Notes under the pieces: model-generated
Database searches by the model: none
What the model saw: the letters and a program-made list of their open reading frames with translations, nothing else
What the model was told of the DNA's origin: nothing
Position numbers and translations under genes: made by a program
NCBI GenBank assembly: GCA_036172665.1
Contig: CM069876.1
Coordinates: 37,293,001 to 37,357,000, forward strand
Source: Prosopocoilus inquinatus
Taxonomy: Eukaryota > Arthropoda > Insecta > Coleoptera > Lucanidae
Length of the DNA stretch: 64,000 bases
Direction: 5' to 3'
Shown here: positions 45,536-57,300 of the stretch, piece after piece
Position numbering within the stretch: the first letter of the stretch is position 1
How the letters are laid out: each line of letters starts with the position of its first letter

Positions 45536-46330
45536 GGCCCATGGCTCCCAGGTTTAGTATCAGTAAAAAATGGAAATTGGCATTTTTTCCTGTCTTTCGT
45601 TCTTATATCCCAATCCTGCACTCCTATTTGTTCCAGATCTTCTTTAATCGCTTCTATCCACTTTGTTCTGGTTTGTCTCTTCTCTCCTTCTCCACCCCGA
45701 AAGACTTTTTTGCATGTCTTTCTTCACCCATTCTAATAACATGTCTAAAACATCGCGCGCGTTGTGCTGTTATTTTTCGTAATTTATTATTACATTTTAA
45801 CCCTTTCTTTAATTTCCTTGTCTGTTCTCCTACGCCTTCCTCCCTGATTATCTTTTACACCTCCATATATTTTCCCTAGAACTTTTTTTTCTCGTTTCTC
45901 TATTTTTTTATTCATTCTATTGAGAATCTAGAGTTCACATCCATATAACCAAGTAGGTTAAACTAGAGTTCTGTATAGCCGGATCTTTATTTTTACAGAT
46001 ATTTGTATGATTTTATCGAATTGTTTAGGACTCCCAGGGTTTTACTAGCTTTCGCTATTATCTTATCTAGTTATCACTGTCTTCTTCACTCTTATGCGCA
46101 ATAGTGACTTAAAACCCAAATACTCAAACTGCTTTAACTTTTGCAATCCGTTTATCCCATCTTCACATCTAAAATCTATTCCTTTTTCAACTTCCTTCTC
46201 TGTTGTAGCCATTTCCAGATTTTCATGCTTTCCAATCTTTTTAAAAATTCTTTCTTCATTCTTTTTTAGATCTTCTTATTATTTATTATTCCTATTGTTA
46301 TTCTTTTTTTTATTGTAAATTGATTTTTGA
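45536..46330 (-). pseudogene. LINE reverse-transcriptase ORF, C-terminal relic
   Basis: Read on the minus strand in shifting frames, about 45960-45830 gives WLYGCEL, then KIEKREKK and VLGKIYGGVKDN. About 45790-45545 gives FRHVIRMGEERHAKK, then KRQTRTKWIEAIKEDLEQIG and VQDWDIRTKDRKKW. This YGCELW / KIYG / RHVIRM / RTKWIEAIKEDL series is the C-terminal end of ORF2 in Jockey/RTE-type insect elements. Stops and frameshifts are frequent, and upstream (toward 46330) homology fades. The plus-strand 112- and 74-codon frames here are its antisense shadow. Confidence 0.7.
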
Positions 46331-46660
46331 CCTATCCATGTGGAAATTTTATTGGAGCTGTAATGCCAACATGATCAACGGTTCTTCGACGGAATCTTGA
46401 AATAAATTGCGTTCATCTTCGCATTTCGGCATTCAGCTGTTTTTCCCCATTTTTTACTTGAAATTTTCGTACTTTGTTTACAGTTTCCTTTTCTTCTTCT
46501 AATTACTGTCTGTTATCGTCGATGTTCTTTTTGTTTTCTCGTTAGAATCAACGAAATACTTTGTTCCAATTTTCTTTTTTTTTCTTCTTGTTGATATATT
46601 TTTATAATACAAATTGACTCTTGTCGTACAAAAATTATAATAAAAGTATACTAATTCTTT

Positions 46661-46875
46661 TTAATCTTAAAACGGACGCTATGTAAACTGCACCATCCCT
46701 CAAGCTCAAAACATTAAATGTTTGAAGTGTTTGGACGAGAAAACTGTAGAATTTTAAAATTTTGTTTTTAATTTATTGGTTTATGAGTTTCTTTTAGGAT
46801 GAAGCTATCAACCAACAGTGAAGCGTTGAGCGAAAAAACAATTTTCACAGTGTCCGTTTTAAAATAAAAAATTTA
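46661..46875. mobile_element. Hairpin element HX, copy 2 (diverged)
   Basis: TTTTAATCTTAAAACGGAC near 46660 pairs with GTCCGTTTTAAAATAAAA near 46853. Inside, GATGAAGCTATCAACCAACA followed by GTGAAGCGTTGAG corresponds to the GACGAAGCTAT...AGCGAAACGTTGAG core of the other copies. Confidence 0.5.
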
Positions 46876-47062
46876 ATGTAATTTTTCTATTACATCGGTG
46901 ACTTTTACTATTTATTCGCTACTGTCAATATTGACCTCTTGCAGGTGTGAGTTTGAGGGTCGGTGAACCACACAGACTACAGGTATCATTTGGGTCGATG
47001 AACTAATTGATCAATTGCGAATCGGTTGAATAGCAACCGTGTTATGTTATAACTTCTTTATA

Positions 47063-47496
47063 CAGTCACCGCCAAAAAGTTCGCACCCTACGGGAACATT
47101 TTTTATTATTGATTTTTTAGAAAAGTTTTTGCGCCAATAGTTTGTCGTGTTCGATAACCATCCGGCGAGCAACTTTTAGGGTGGCTAAACATGATGTCTC
47201 TTTTAAATGCGAAAATTAAAAAAAATTGTCATAATTTGGAATTATGGGACAAATTAGACAAAATATTAATAGGTTCTGATAAGTTTTCATAAAATGCGTC
47301 CCTTGATTCACAGATAAAATTTTCTGCGGTGTAATATTTTTTATTTATTTATTTATTTTTGTAATATTTTATTTTTATTTATTTCTTATGTTTGGTTATC
47401 GAACATACATAAATTATTGGCGCAAAAGGTTTTTTTTTTAAAAACATCAATAATAAAAATTTTTCGCATACGGTTCGAACTTTTTAACGGTCACTG
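47063..47496. mobile_element. Tc1/mariner-like MITE with ~100-bp TIRs
   Basis: The left end CAGTCACCGCCAAAAAGTTC and right end (inverted) CAGTGACCGTTAAAAAGTTC both continue with TTTTTATTATTGAT, GCGCCAATA and GTTCGATAACCA. TA precedes the left end; CA follows the right end, a mutated TA. Ends and target fit Tc1-like elements. The central ~230 bp is non-coding. Confidence 0.75.
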
Positions 47497-47499
47497 CAT

Positions 47500-48480
47500 A
47501 TTTCTTTGTATGTGTACATAATTTATTTTTTCTTTTTATATATTTCACTGAACCGAAATTCATTCATTAATGATTTTAAACATCTTTAATGTTCACAAGT
47601 CTCATTGAACTGTTTATGCACCAAGACCTTTCAGGTCCGTTTATTGTTTATGCAAATACCATTTATTTAGGCAGATCGATGATTAAATTAAAAAAGATTG
47701 GAAAACCCTGGTTTAATGTCAGTTTTAATTTCCGTTTTTTTTCTTCTAATTTTAGGTTAGGAAGCGAAATACTTTCTTACATACGCGCTGTGATTCCCGT
47801 CTAATTTTTTTAGAGCTCCTAAAATTTATATTAACCTCTTTAGAACTTACGTAGCTCTTCCAAAGGAGGGCTACTTTTTTAAATGTAAAGGATTTTTTAT
47901 TTGTTTTATTTCAAATCTATCAACAAGTCGCCTGTTGTGCTGTTGATGATTGTACAGGATGTTCTAGATATATTACAGTGGCTTCAACTTCACTTTCTCA
48001 ACGGCACTCCTCAATCTTTATCGCAGATATGAATTTTATAATAAAAATAAGGACTTGCTTGTTAAAAAAAAAAATGGGCAGAAATCTCTTTAAAGGGCCA
48101 CACCTTTTCACCTGAGCGCTTTGAATGATTGCTCTCAGCAAGCAAACTCTGATTTTCCATGATGTCATTAGACGCGAAATATTGTGTAGGGCCTGCTCAT
48201 TTACCCCATTCACTTTTTGCCCCAGTCAAGGGAGAGGGACGGGGGAAGGACAGGCGACGTCGAAAGCTATTCCAAACCCGACGTAAATAAACAGGTTTTT
48301 ACGCATCTTAAAGGTAGCGCAAGAACATAACATAAATTCGGGGACGTGCTTTACTGCTTACCGGCTAACGAGGTCGAGACCTAAATCCCCTTTGGCAAGA
48401 GGTTTATAGAGCAATATATCACCACGGAGAATGTAGCCGACTATAAATACAAATGACACTTATTAATATGTACTTACTCT
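47500..48480. other. Intergenic, nothing recognised
   Basis: AT-rich apart from a small GC block with GACGGGGGAAGGACAGGCG at about 48238-48256. Open frames of 71 codons on each strand lack homology that I can recognise. Confidence 0.35.
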
Positions 48481-48559
48481 TCGTCAATATTCAATTTCGA
48501 AAGTTGCTTAAAAAGAGTATGATTTGGGGCAGCATCGTTTCTTGTATTTGTGATATTGC

Positions 48560-49510
48560 AATTGTAAATAAGGTGCAAGTCTTTTGTGCCAATGATTTTC
48601 AGTCAAATTGCAAGCGCTTAAAGCTATCCCGACCCTCTTCAATGCGCCTTTAATATGAGGATTACATCGATATTACTAAATGTCACCAAAGCTAGAGTGA
48701 ATGTCAGCTTTACCCTGTGCCAGAAGTAAGGGACGGATCCGAATCCAAGCCGACAAACTAACACGGCTTCACGTTAAGAAAAACAATGTCTCACTTAAAA
48801 CAAAGGAGGACGCAGAAGATGAGGATTGAACAAAAGAAAAACTCCGGCGCCTCCACCATTATAATTTCCAGCTCCAATGCAAAATATTGCTTTTACAAAA
48901 CATGTTTCGGCGTGACAAAGAAGCGACGTCTTCAGGAGAGGCGCTCGCAGTGTCATTAAGTATTCATCAACTGCTGGCTGCTTGCCCGAAACAGATTAAA
49001 ATGCGCTACGCTCAAACGAATCCCGAGCTGCCTTTGATCTTTGATTGTTATTATGCCGGAAATTGAATCGGCGACGGCGAAAAAGTTTGTTCCCGCAGAC
49101 TTTAAACGTATTGACAGGAAGTTAATGACGTAGTCATTTTAAATCGTGACGCCTTACAAACTAGAAAGTAGGCAACCCATTCTGCTTGCAAGCTTTCATA
49201 AGTTACTTGAGGGATATGTTTGATTTGCGGTATCGCAATAGTAGAGAAGATAATAAAAAAGGGAAGCTTTTTATGTTAAAGATTTTGTCAAGTTGCAAGA
49301 GCTTAAAGTTATTTCAACCCTCTTCAACGCGCCTCTAATAACAGGAGTACACCGATATTACCAAATGAACCAATGGAATTGAATCCAAGCGCACAAATTA
49401 ACACAGCTTCACGTTAAGAAAAACAATGTCTCACTTAAAACAAAGGAGAGCGCAGAAGATGAGGATTGTACAAAATAAAAATCCGGCGCCTCCACCTTCG
49501 TTAGAATCGC
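48560..49510. repeat. Direct duplication, ~670-690 bp apart
   Basis: About 48604-48850 and 49290-49495 share TTGCAAGMGCTTAAAGYTAT, ACCCTCTTCAAYGCGCCTYT, AACACRGCTTCACGTTAAGA, ACAATGTCTCACTTAAAACA and CAGAAGATGAGGATTG, ending at TCCGGCGCCTCCACC. The sequence between (48860-49280) is unique. Copies are about 85-90% alike by eye. Confidence 0.7.
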
Positions 49511-49519
49511 GCATATTTT

Positions 49520-50740
49520 GAAATCCCCATGGGCTTACAAGTTATGCAAAAATAATTGGGAAGTTGGCTACACTACTGACTATAAATGAAAGTGTCAATC
49601 AAAAACAAAAGAAAAATGGACAAGAACGGAAGAACGGAAATATGAGAAAATAATAAATTGGACTGCTATAATTAATCGACTCTAGTCCGACTATTTTCTT
49701 GTACTTTCATAAATATTTTTTTATGTTTTGGCGAAATCTAAAAAAATTAATAAACAGGGATAAAAATTTGCTTTTGAAGTTTGAAATTTATCTACACACA
49801 ATTTTGAAGAAGCAAAACGCAAGTTTCCTCCGTAGTGTTTGCATTTTGTTTCATCGAAATATAGTGAGCGGTTTCTTTTTGTAGAAGAAAAAAAAACACA
49901 CAAAAGAAAACGCCGTCTACTTCCAGCCCTGAATCAGAAAAAATAAATTGTTTGCACACATACATAATTAAAGAAAAGATGTAGTATAAAAAAACTGCCC
50001 TGGTCAGTGGCGTAGCAATCCGGGGGTGCGGTGCAAATACGAGAGACCTAGAGGGCACACAGTTTTCGGCGATTTGTTTTCGTAAAAGCAAAGTAAGCGG
50101 CAAACCGAAAATTAGAACCTGGTACTTAAATATAAGAAATTGTGTACTGTCGTGTTCAATTAAAACGATACCACTTCGGCTGTTTTCTAGCAAATGAGAG
50201 GGGATGACTTTTAACTGAATGTTCGTTAGGAGTATCGTTTTTGTTGGTCATGATAGTACATGAAAATACGAGAAATTAAAAGAAAAAGCATTGGTTTGGT
50301 AAAGTAAAACTGAAACAACAAACGACAATAATCGCCCTTATGATGATGTATCCATTTACGTTAAACATAACCTGACACTATCAACAAGTTCACGTTCATA
50401 TTCCAATTAAAAAAATAAAATAAAAGTAACATCACATGATGAAGATTCGAGAATAAGATCGGGATATATGAGCGACCCGCCGTGGAAGACAATAAACAAT
50501 AACGCCGGCTTCGCAGCCGAATGTCATTGTAAATAAATTACTTCTAAATGTACAAGTGTCCTAAATAAATTAATAATTAATTGACAGATTTCGTTCAAAT
50601 AAAATTACACGAATGATGAAATTAAAAAGAGAAAAATACCTGTAAACGTGGAAAACGCAAGAAAAAAAGGATGACAACAGACAAAATAAAAAAAATCAGC
50701 AAGTAAAAAACAGGAAAAAATTGAAACAAGTAATTTCAGA
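49520..50740. other. Intergenic, nothing firm
   Basis: CAGTGGCGTAGCAATCCGGG at 50006 looks like one hAT terminus, but I found no partner end. The 133-codon minus-strand frame (49792-50193) spans it and shows no family motif. Confidence 0.35.
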
Positions 50741-51024
50741 ATATTGAAAAACAAATGTACGTCGTCGGCTTTCGATTTTCGGGGGGAACGTCAAAAACAT
50801 GTCAAACTTTCCTGTATTACTTTTTGGTTTCCGTACTTTTATTTCTATAAGTATCTCTTTTATCTTATTTTAGTTTTTGAAAAAGAAATTGCAGAAAATT
50901 AAAAAAATTGATAAGCGAGCGTAACAATTTGATCGAAAAATTTGAAATTTCCAGACATGTCAAACTTTCCTGTGCGATTCTTTTGTTTCCGTCATTCAAG
51001 AACTGTTAAATTCGAACACGTTCG

Positions 51025-51114
51025 TTAAGTTTTCATTTGTTTACTCATAGATGTTCCGTTTCTTGATGAACCTCAAGAAACGGAACATCTATGAGTAAAC
51101 AAATGAAAACTTAA
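51025..51114. repeat. Perfect 41-bp inverted repeat with 8-nt loop
   Basis: Arms 51025-51065 and 51074-51114 are exact reverse complements with no mismatch; the loop is ATGAACCT. The right arm (starting CAAGAAACGGAACATCTATG) is the normal continuation of the surrounding repeat unit, as seen in the sister copies near 52398 and 53450. The left arm is an extra inverted copy. Confidence 0.9.
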
Positions 51115-51682
51115 AGAAGAAAGTTTCAGTCATCACTTAATTGTTTTTTTCTTGAACGTTTCCGTCATTAAAAAACTAGAAAAATGGAACGCGTTCATAT
51201 TCTGTATTTTTATTTTTGTACGTATCTGCTTTTTTGTTTTTGATAAAAGGCATTGCAGAAAATTAAAATCAAATTTAATTAATAAGCGGGCATAGGAATT
51301 TTATTTGAAATTTTGAAATTTCTAGACATGTCAAACTTACAAGTTACTTTCCTGCGTGATTCATTTGTTTGTGTCATTCGAGAACTAAAAAATTGGAACG
51401 CTTTCAAGTTCTGTACTTTTACTCTTATTTGTTTATTTTCCTTTTTTTGGTAAAAGGCACTGCACAATATTAAAAAAAAATAAATAAATTGATAAATGGG
51501 CATAAGGGTTTGATCTGAAAGTTTGAAATTTCTAGACGTGTCAAACTTACAACAAATCACTTTCCCATCATTCAAGAGCCAAAAAATTGGGACGCATTCA
51601 GATTCGGCAATCAACGGGACAACTATGAAGAAATAAATTTAAAGAATAAATTGAAGTTGAGTCTTGTGCGATAATAATTGTA

Positions 51683-51795
51683 AGTAAAAGTTTTTTTAAA
51701 CTTGAAACGGACAAAATTATGAAAGGAAAACACTCAACGTTTCGCTATTGATTAATAGCTTCGTCCGTTTCAAGTTTAAAACAACTTTTTATTTA
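51683..51795. mobile_element. Hairpin element HX, copy 3
   Basis: AAGTTTTTTTAAACTTGAAA and its inverted partner near 51787 bracket the core, on the minus strand GGACGAAGCTATTAATCAAT followed by AGCGAAACGTTGAGTG. It lies inside the 50.75-53.48 kb array. Confidence 0.65.
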
Positions 51796-52479
51796 AAGAA
51801 TAAAGTGTCACTTATCACTCAAATGTTTTTTAACCGAATTCCTAGATTTTCTCACTAAGAAAATAAATAAGGGTAGGTTCACAGCGGAGCTGCAATGATG
51901 GTACGGTGTTTTTTAATGGCGCTGATAATTTTCAGTTTTCAAATGGATGTGTTCATATTCGAGCTTCGAGTATAAGTGCTCGTGTGACCGATTATAGCAA
52001 TAAGAATTGAACGAACTTTTATTCTGAGAGCAGAAAAAGTCATCTGTCATCCGTTGTGAAAATAAAATAAGTTGATAAGCGGGCGCAAGAATTTGATCTG
52101 AAAATTTTGAAATTTCTAGACCTGTCAAACTTACAAACAACTTTCCTGCGTGATTCTTTTGTTCCTGTCGTTCAAGAACTACAAAATTGGAACGCTTTCA
52201 AGTTTTGTACTTTTACTTTTAAAAGTTTTTTTTTGTTTTTTTAAGGCATTGCATAAAATAAAAAATAAACTGATAAGAATTTTATCTGAAAATTTGAAAT
52301 TTCTATGCATGTGACACTTATAAGTAATTTTTCTGCGTGATTCTTTTGTTCTCGTCATTGTAGAACTAAAAAATTGAAACGCGTTCAAGTTCGACAAGAA
52401 ACGGGACATCTACGAGTAGACAAACGAAAACTTCACCCAATTGTTTTTTTTTTTTTAAGCGAGTCAGTTCCTAGAATAT

Positions 52480-52632
52480 CTCAAGCTGCGTTCGGCAATG
52501 CGATATTTCTCATCAATCACCTCTAAATTGTTGGGTTTATTCACTCTTACATACGGAGAAACGCAGTCCCTCTCCCTCACTCTTTTGATCAGAGAGTAAA
52601 TTGAGCAGCGCATTGCCGAACTCGGCTTCAAT
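52480..52632. mobile_element. MITE with TTCGGCAATGCG arms
   Basis: AAGCTGCGTTCGGCAATGCG at 52482 is mirrored by CGCATTGCCGAACTCGGCTT at 52610. The arms are about 20 bp with little similarity inward. The length of about 150 bp and absence of coding capacity fit a small MITE. Confidence 0.5.
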
Positions 52633-52645
52633 AAAAAAATAAATA

Positions 52646-53000
52646 AGGGTAAGTTCACAACGGATCGATGATGATTAATGACCGCGGTGATTTTAAATTG
52701 CGCTGATAATAATAAACAATTATTCGAATGAATGTGTTCATATCCGAACTTCGAGTATTAGTTTTTGTAACGAGCAGGAGCAGCTTTCGAGTTTTGTTGG
52801 TTAGGTTAACCGTCAACTTGTCAAAGTTGAAATTCAAATGTTGTTAATCACGACATGCATTCCCGACAACAAAAGCCTGCTACAGCTTGCTTGGCCGTTT
52901 TTTTTTATTGAACACTCATTAGAACTAAGAATCGAACGATTTTTTTTTCTGCGAGCAGAAAGTGTCATCTATCATCACCGCTCCGTTGTGAACTTACCCT
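52646..53000. mobile_element. 355-bp TIR element, AGGGTAAGTTCACAACGGA ends
   Basis: The left end AGGGTAAGTTCACAACGGAT and the right end (inverted) AGGGTAAGTTCACAACGGAG continue into (T/G)GATGAT...ATGAC in both arms. A second, more diverged copy at about 51866-52060 shares AGGGTAGGTTCACAGCGGAG on the left and GTCATCCGTTGTGAA on the right, as well as GTGTTCATATTCGAGCTTCG inside. Confidence 0.65.
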
Positions 53001-53599
53001 AACTAAGTCACTCTCCCAGGTAACAACGTATTTTTTAAACTTGTTCTCATCACACCAACAGCTGTCAATCGAACCGTTCGCTTGTTTGTTAGAATCGTGC
53101 AATTTTGAATTGTCCTTGAGCATTAAGCAAAAAAAAAAAATTGTTAGAATTTGGAACTTGGCTACACTACTAACTAAAAATACAAGTGTCGAAAAAGAAA
53201 CAGAAAACAAAAAATTGCCAAAAAATATTGAACTGTAGTTTTATAAATGTCTTTTTTGTTTTTAGTAACAGCAAACGCGCATAATTAAAAAAAAAAATAT
53301 TCCAAATTGATAAGCGGGGGGTAAGACAGTGCTTTTGAAAATTTGAAATTTCTAGACATGTCACGGCAAACTTACAACAAATAACTTTCCTGCGTAACTC
53401 TGTTTCCGTCGTTCAAGAACTGTTAAATTCGAACGTGTTCAGGTTCAGCAAGAAACAGGACACCTATTATTATAAGTGGACGAAAAGTGAAAACTTATTT
53501 ACCATTAAAAAAGAAAGTTTCACTCAGTTTTTGTTTTTTTTTTTTAACCGAAACTCGTAGGAGTCCGTTAGGTATTTAAAAAAAAAATCAGTCTCTCTC

Positions 53600-54031
53600 A
53601 CAGGAAATGACGCATTTGTTTTTTTTTTTCTTTAAACTTGTCACATCGAAAGCGTCCAAATTCAATTCACCGGAAGCCGCGGCGCAAACGAACCCGTCTC
53701 TCCGGTGCTTCTCGAACGCGCGACGCCAAGCGTCGATCCACAGAATGATCAAGCAAGCGCTCTCTCCGTTCATCCCCACCACTGGCCCTCTTAAAATCGA
53801 TGGAGTCAGTCTCGGTCGGTCATGAAAGTTTCTGTTCCGTTTTGAATGGAGAAAAGTTCCTATTACCTGTCAAGCGTGTTTATAAATACTGTACGCGAGG
53901 ATACGACGCGAAAATTCCTACACGCTACGTCATTCCTTATCAGCGGCGGTTGGAAATTATTAATGGAATTCCGATGACGTCCTGCTGAGTGACGTCTTCG
54001 GCCAGTGACGACTTCCAGTTCATTACAAAAG
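53600..54031 (+). promoter_or_regulatory. Probable Pdk1 promoter and 5' UTR exon
   Basis: Base composition shifts from AT-rich to CpG-bearing at about 53640. A strong donor AAAAG|GTATGT ends a likely non-coding exon at 54031. Spliced to 54170, it places an in-frame TGA upstream of the Pdk1 ATG with no other ATG between, as expected for 5' UTR. TCAGTC at about 53805 resembles an insect initiator, but the transcription start is not determined. The open frames of 60-72 codons here lack homology. Confidence 0.5.
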
Positions 54032-54169
54032 GTATGTAACATGTACTTACACACAATGTTTTTCGCCGTTCTGAATAAACATGTTTCAGTTCGTGTTGCG
54101 TAAACATTCCGTCGTGCTTGCTTAATGATAAAGGTCAGCGAAGAGGGTTCAACTCGGTCTGTGTTTCAG

Positions 54170-54321
54170 GAGGATCGAAACCGAACAAATGACGCCTGCT
54201 CCAGGGGACAGTGCCCGGAAGAAATCACCTGCCGATTTCATTTTCGGGAAGGTGATCGGTGAGGGCAGCTTCAGCACCGTGTACTTAGCAAAGGACATTC
54301 ACTCGAGTAAAGAATACGCAA
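54170..54321 (+). CDS. Pdk1 first coding exon
   Basis: The acceptor GTGTTTCAG ends at 54169; ATG at 54189; the donor GCA A|GTACGT splits Ile45. It encodes [17 protein letters not shown] and the glycine-rich loop through KEYA. An intron of only 138 nt separates it from the probable 5' UTR exon. Bases 54170-54188 are untranslated. Confidence 0.9.
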
Positions 54322-57300
54322 GTACGTAACCCACATCAGGTTCATCCACCGAAAAAAAAGGGATATTTAAAGTAGGCCGTGACTATTTTATGTTCATCTG
54401 CGGTTGGCAACATAAAACAATCGAATGATCTTGAATTATCAAGTTGACGGTTAATTATTTGAGGTTATTTTTATTTTTATACTTACGCTTTAACACTGAG
54501 TATTATTTTTAAGTTTTCAGTCTTTCAGAATGATAACAACACATAAAAATCATCGTGGCCTGCTTTAAAAGACCGAAAATATGCCATCAATCTCATATTG
54601 CCTTCTTTGGAAGATTACTTTTACTTACTAGTTATGTCATCTCTGGGCTTAATAGTAAATCATTAACAAAAAGAATGTGCAATTAACATTACATCTTAAA
54701 GTTTCTTTTAATTGAAAGATGAACAAGATTTGTAGTTAGTTGGCTGTGACCGCAGTCACAGTGATTTCGTTTTTCATTGCGGCTGGTACCCTAAACAAAT
54801 GAATGTCATTTTAAGTATCAATTTGACAGTTATGTAATTTGAGGCAAGTCACTTTGACAAAATTTCGTGATTAGCCATCAACTTTTTAATGAGTTTTCAG
54901 TTTGTTTTAATAACTTGTTTGACATAATTGTTTTTCTTTTACTTTTAACACCTATACCCAGGGGCGGATTTAGGCATGGCCTACATGGGCTGCAGCCCTG
55001 GACCTGTTCACCTGTGTCAAAAAATAGAAATCTGAATTATCTTAGCAATGTCAGGTCAAAAAGCGAGCGTAAGATGTCGCTATTTTATCTGTTTATCTTA
55101 GTAACGTTTTAAAAAGTCCCAATTTTTTTTGGATATGTCCCAAATTTTGAGAGACAATGTCCCCATTTACGAAACTTGGAAATCCTTATCCGAAACGTCC
55201 CATGCCTGATTATGCCCAAACCAACCATCTTGAAATGTACCTCGGCCAGGGCATGCGAATCTTGAAGCGTACCTCAGCTACACTAATGGCGTTATCTGTT
55301 ACTAGTTTCAGAGAAATAAAGCGATGCCTGTAAGCGATCACTTAACTTGAATTGTAACCACTAGTAGAAATACATAAAAATTGGGTTAATTGGATAGGCC
55401 CGCTATCATTGTCAGTCCAGGGCTTTCAAAGCGAAAGGTCCGCCTCTGCCAATACCAGTGGTGAATTTTAAGCAACCCCTTACCTTAATTGAGTCTGAAT
55501 TTAAATACATAGTTGTGGTGTTGTTTTTAAATAGTTGTAGTGTTGTCAATAAACTCGACCAAAAATTTCTTTTTTAGCATACAGCATTTCCCTAGCATTC
55601 CCTAAATTGATTAGGTTAATTTAAATAGGAAATTGTAGTTAAAAAGTAATTATCAACTGTTAAAACTGACGAAAGAGAAATATTAAGACAACCTAACTTA
55701 CAATTTGACACACATTGCAGCAATCAGAAGCAGTACTGCCAACTCATCAAATTTTGAAGTTGTCACCTTACTATGGTGTTTAGTAATTATAAGAAGAAAA
55801 ATAAGAAAAAGAAACTGAAGTAAAAAAAAAATGTTAGCGATAGTACTTTTCATTTTGAATTCCTTTCTTCTACGTATGATCGTCTTCTTTTTTCATTTGT
55901 TTTTCCATGGTCAAAAACGTTTTTGTTACAATTTTTCGGAAATCAAATAATTACAATTTCTTTGGAAATTTTAATTTTTCCACTTCAATCACATTACATC
56001 AAAGATGTTTGTTTTTGTTCGTGATTGTTTACCCTTTTTCTGTCTTATTAAACGAAGTTGAAAAATTCCCTAGATTTTAATGACTTTTTGAAGTTATCCA
56101 TGTATTTAACGACTTTTTCCCTAAGTTTGCAACACTGAATAGGCTTCGCAACACTGCAGTAAGTTTCCAGTAGTGTTAGTACCTCTGTAAGGAGACTTTC
56201 ACCATACCTCACGATAAATTTCTCCATTTTCCCATAGGTAATCAATTCTCCACAATTTTCTCCATGATAAATATTAACTTCTTGAATTTGCACTTCAGTA
56301 CTTAACATTGATTTCTTGAAAGTAATTAATAATTTTCATTTGTAATAGAGCTTGTTTAAATGTTTTATTTAATGTAAAATAAGGGTTTACAACAAATAAG
56401 TAACGTAAAACTGTTCTGTGCTAATGTTCTGTGCAAATAATAACTGTTCTCGACCTGTATACGGTCGACTCACCACTGCCGCTTTTTTCTTCAATGTTGC
56501 CAACCCACTGTTTTCGTTTGGTCTACCACCCTGAGTGATTAACTTTCTAAAAAAATTGTTTGATAAAAGACAATACCTGCGTTCATTTCGCTCCAAGTCT
56601 TACCTTAGATCGATTAAACGTCATTTCCATTGGCATGAACAAGTAACTTTGAATTACTAATTGTAACGGGACATATAGGAACGTCAAAAGTAATTTCAAC
56701 CCACTTGACCCCGCGCACAACAAAACAAGCAAAACAAACTAAAAAACAGCAACAGGCACGAACGTCAATGACAAATACACGCTAATTTGAAACTGCGACC
56801 TCATTTTTCGCAGTGTTACCCCTTCTAAGAAAACAAAACCGTCGCGTGTATTGAAATCTGTTGTGATGTCCCCGTAGAAAATTAACTTGAAAAATCAAAG
56901 ATGGGCGAATATTAAACCTCAATAATATGTGCCAACGGCTGCAAAATAAAAATAAACGACTCCTGAGGGAATTCTGCGTTATTTTAGTTTTGTAAAAGTA
57001 GCATCACTATAATTTTTTGACGATATTTGAGACAATGAAGTAGCATTAGTCCATTACTCAGCATCAGTAAATCAAAGTCAGACATGCAATAGCTATTAAA
57101 ATGTTTACTTTTCTATGCACTCAATGGTACATACAAGTATTAACTTGTTGCTCGTATCGTTTACATTTTGTTATTCAGAACAATTGAAAAACAGGAAATG
57201 TCAGTTCTTAATACTGTTCACTTTAAAACAAAGCGGCAAAAAAGCCAACTAGATGTAAGCAATTTTAATGATGCAATATTTTCTTTGATGATAAATCATA

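Larger units (their letters stand above)
50750..53480. repeat. Diverged ~205-bp repeat array with insertions
   Basis: Units contain TTGATAAGCGGGC, TTTGATCTGAAAATTTGAAA, TTTCTAGACATGTCAAACTT, TTTCCTGCGTGATTCTTTTG, GTCATTCAAGAACT and GGCATTGCAGAAAATTAAAA. Copies lie near 50910, 51280, 51487, 52068, 52270 and 53305; adjacent copies are ~205 bp apart. Insertions at 51683-51795, 51866-52060, 52480-52632 and 52646-53000 interrupt the array. Minus-strand frames of 60-111 codons all derive from these units. Confidence 0.65.

Noticed and set aside
45541..46318. Plus-strand frames of 112 and 74 codons
   Set aside because: They are antisense to a recognisable LINE ORF2 relic on the minus strand.
50006..50029. 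hAT terminus CAGTGGCGTAGC
   Set aside because: Convincing as a single end, but no partner end or 8-bp duplication was found, so no element can be delimited.
51279..52409. Minus-strand frames with recurring MTRTKESRR / SRNFKISD words
   Set aside because: The similarity between frames comes from the ~205-bp repeat units; there are no start-to-stop conserved products.
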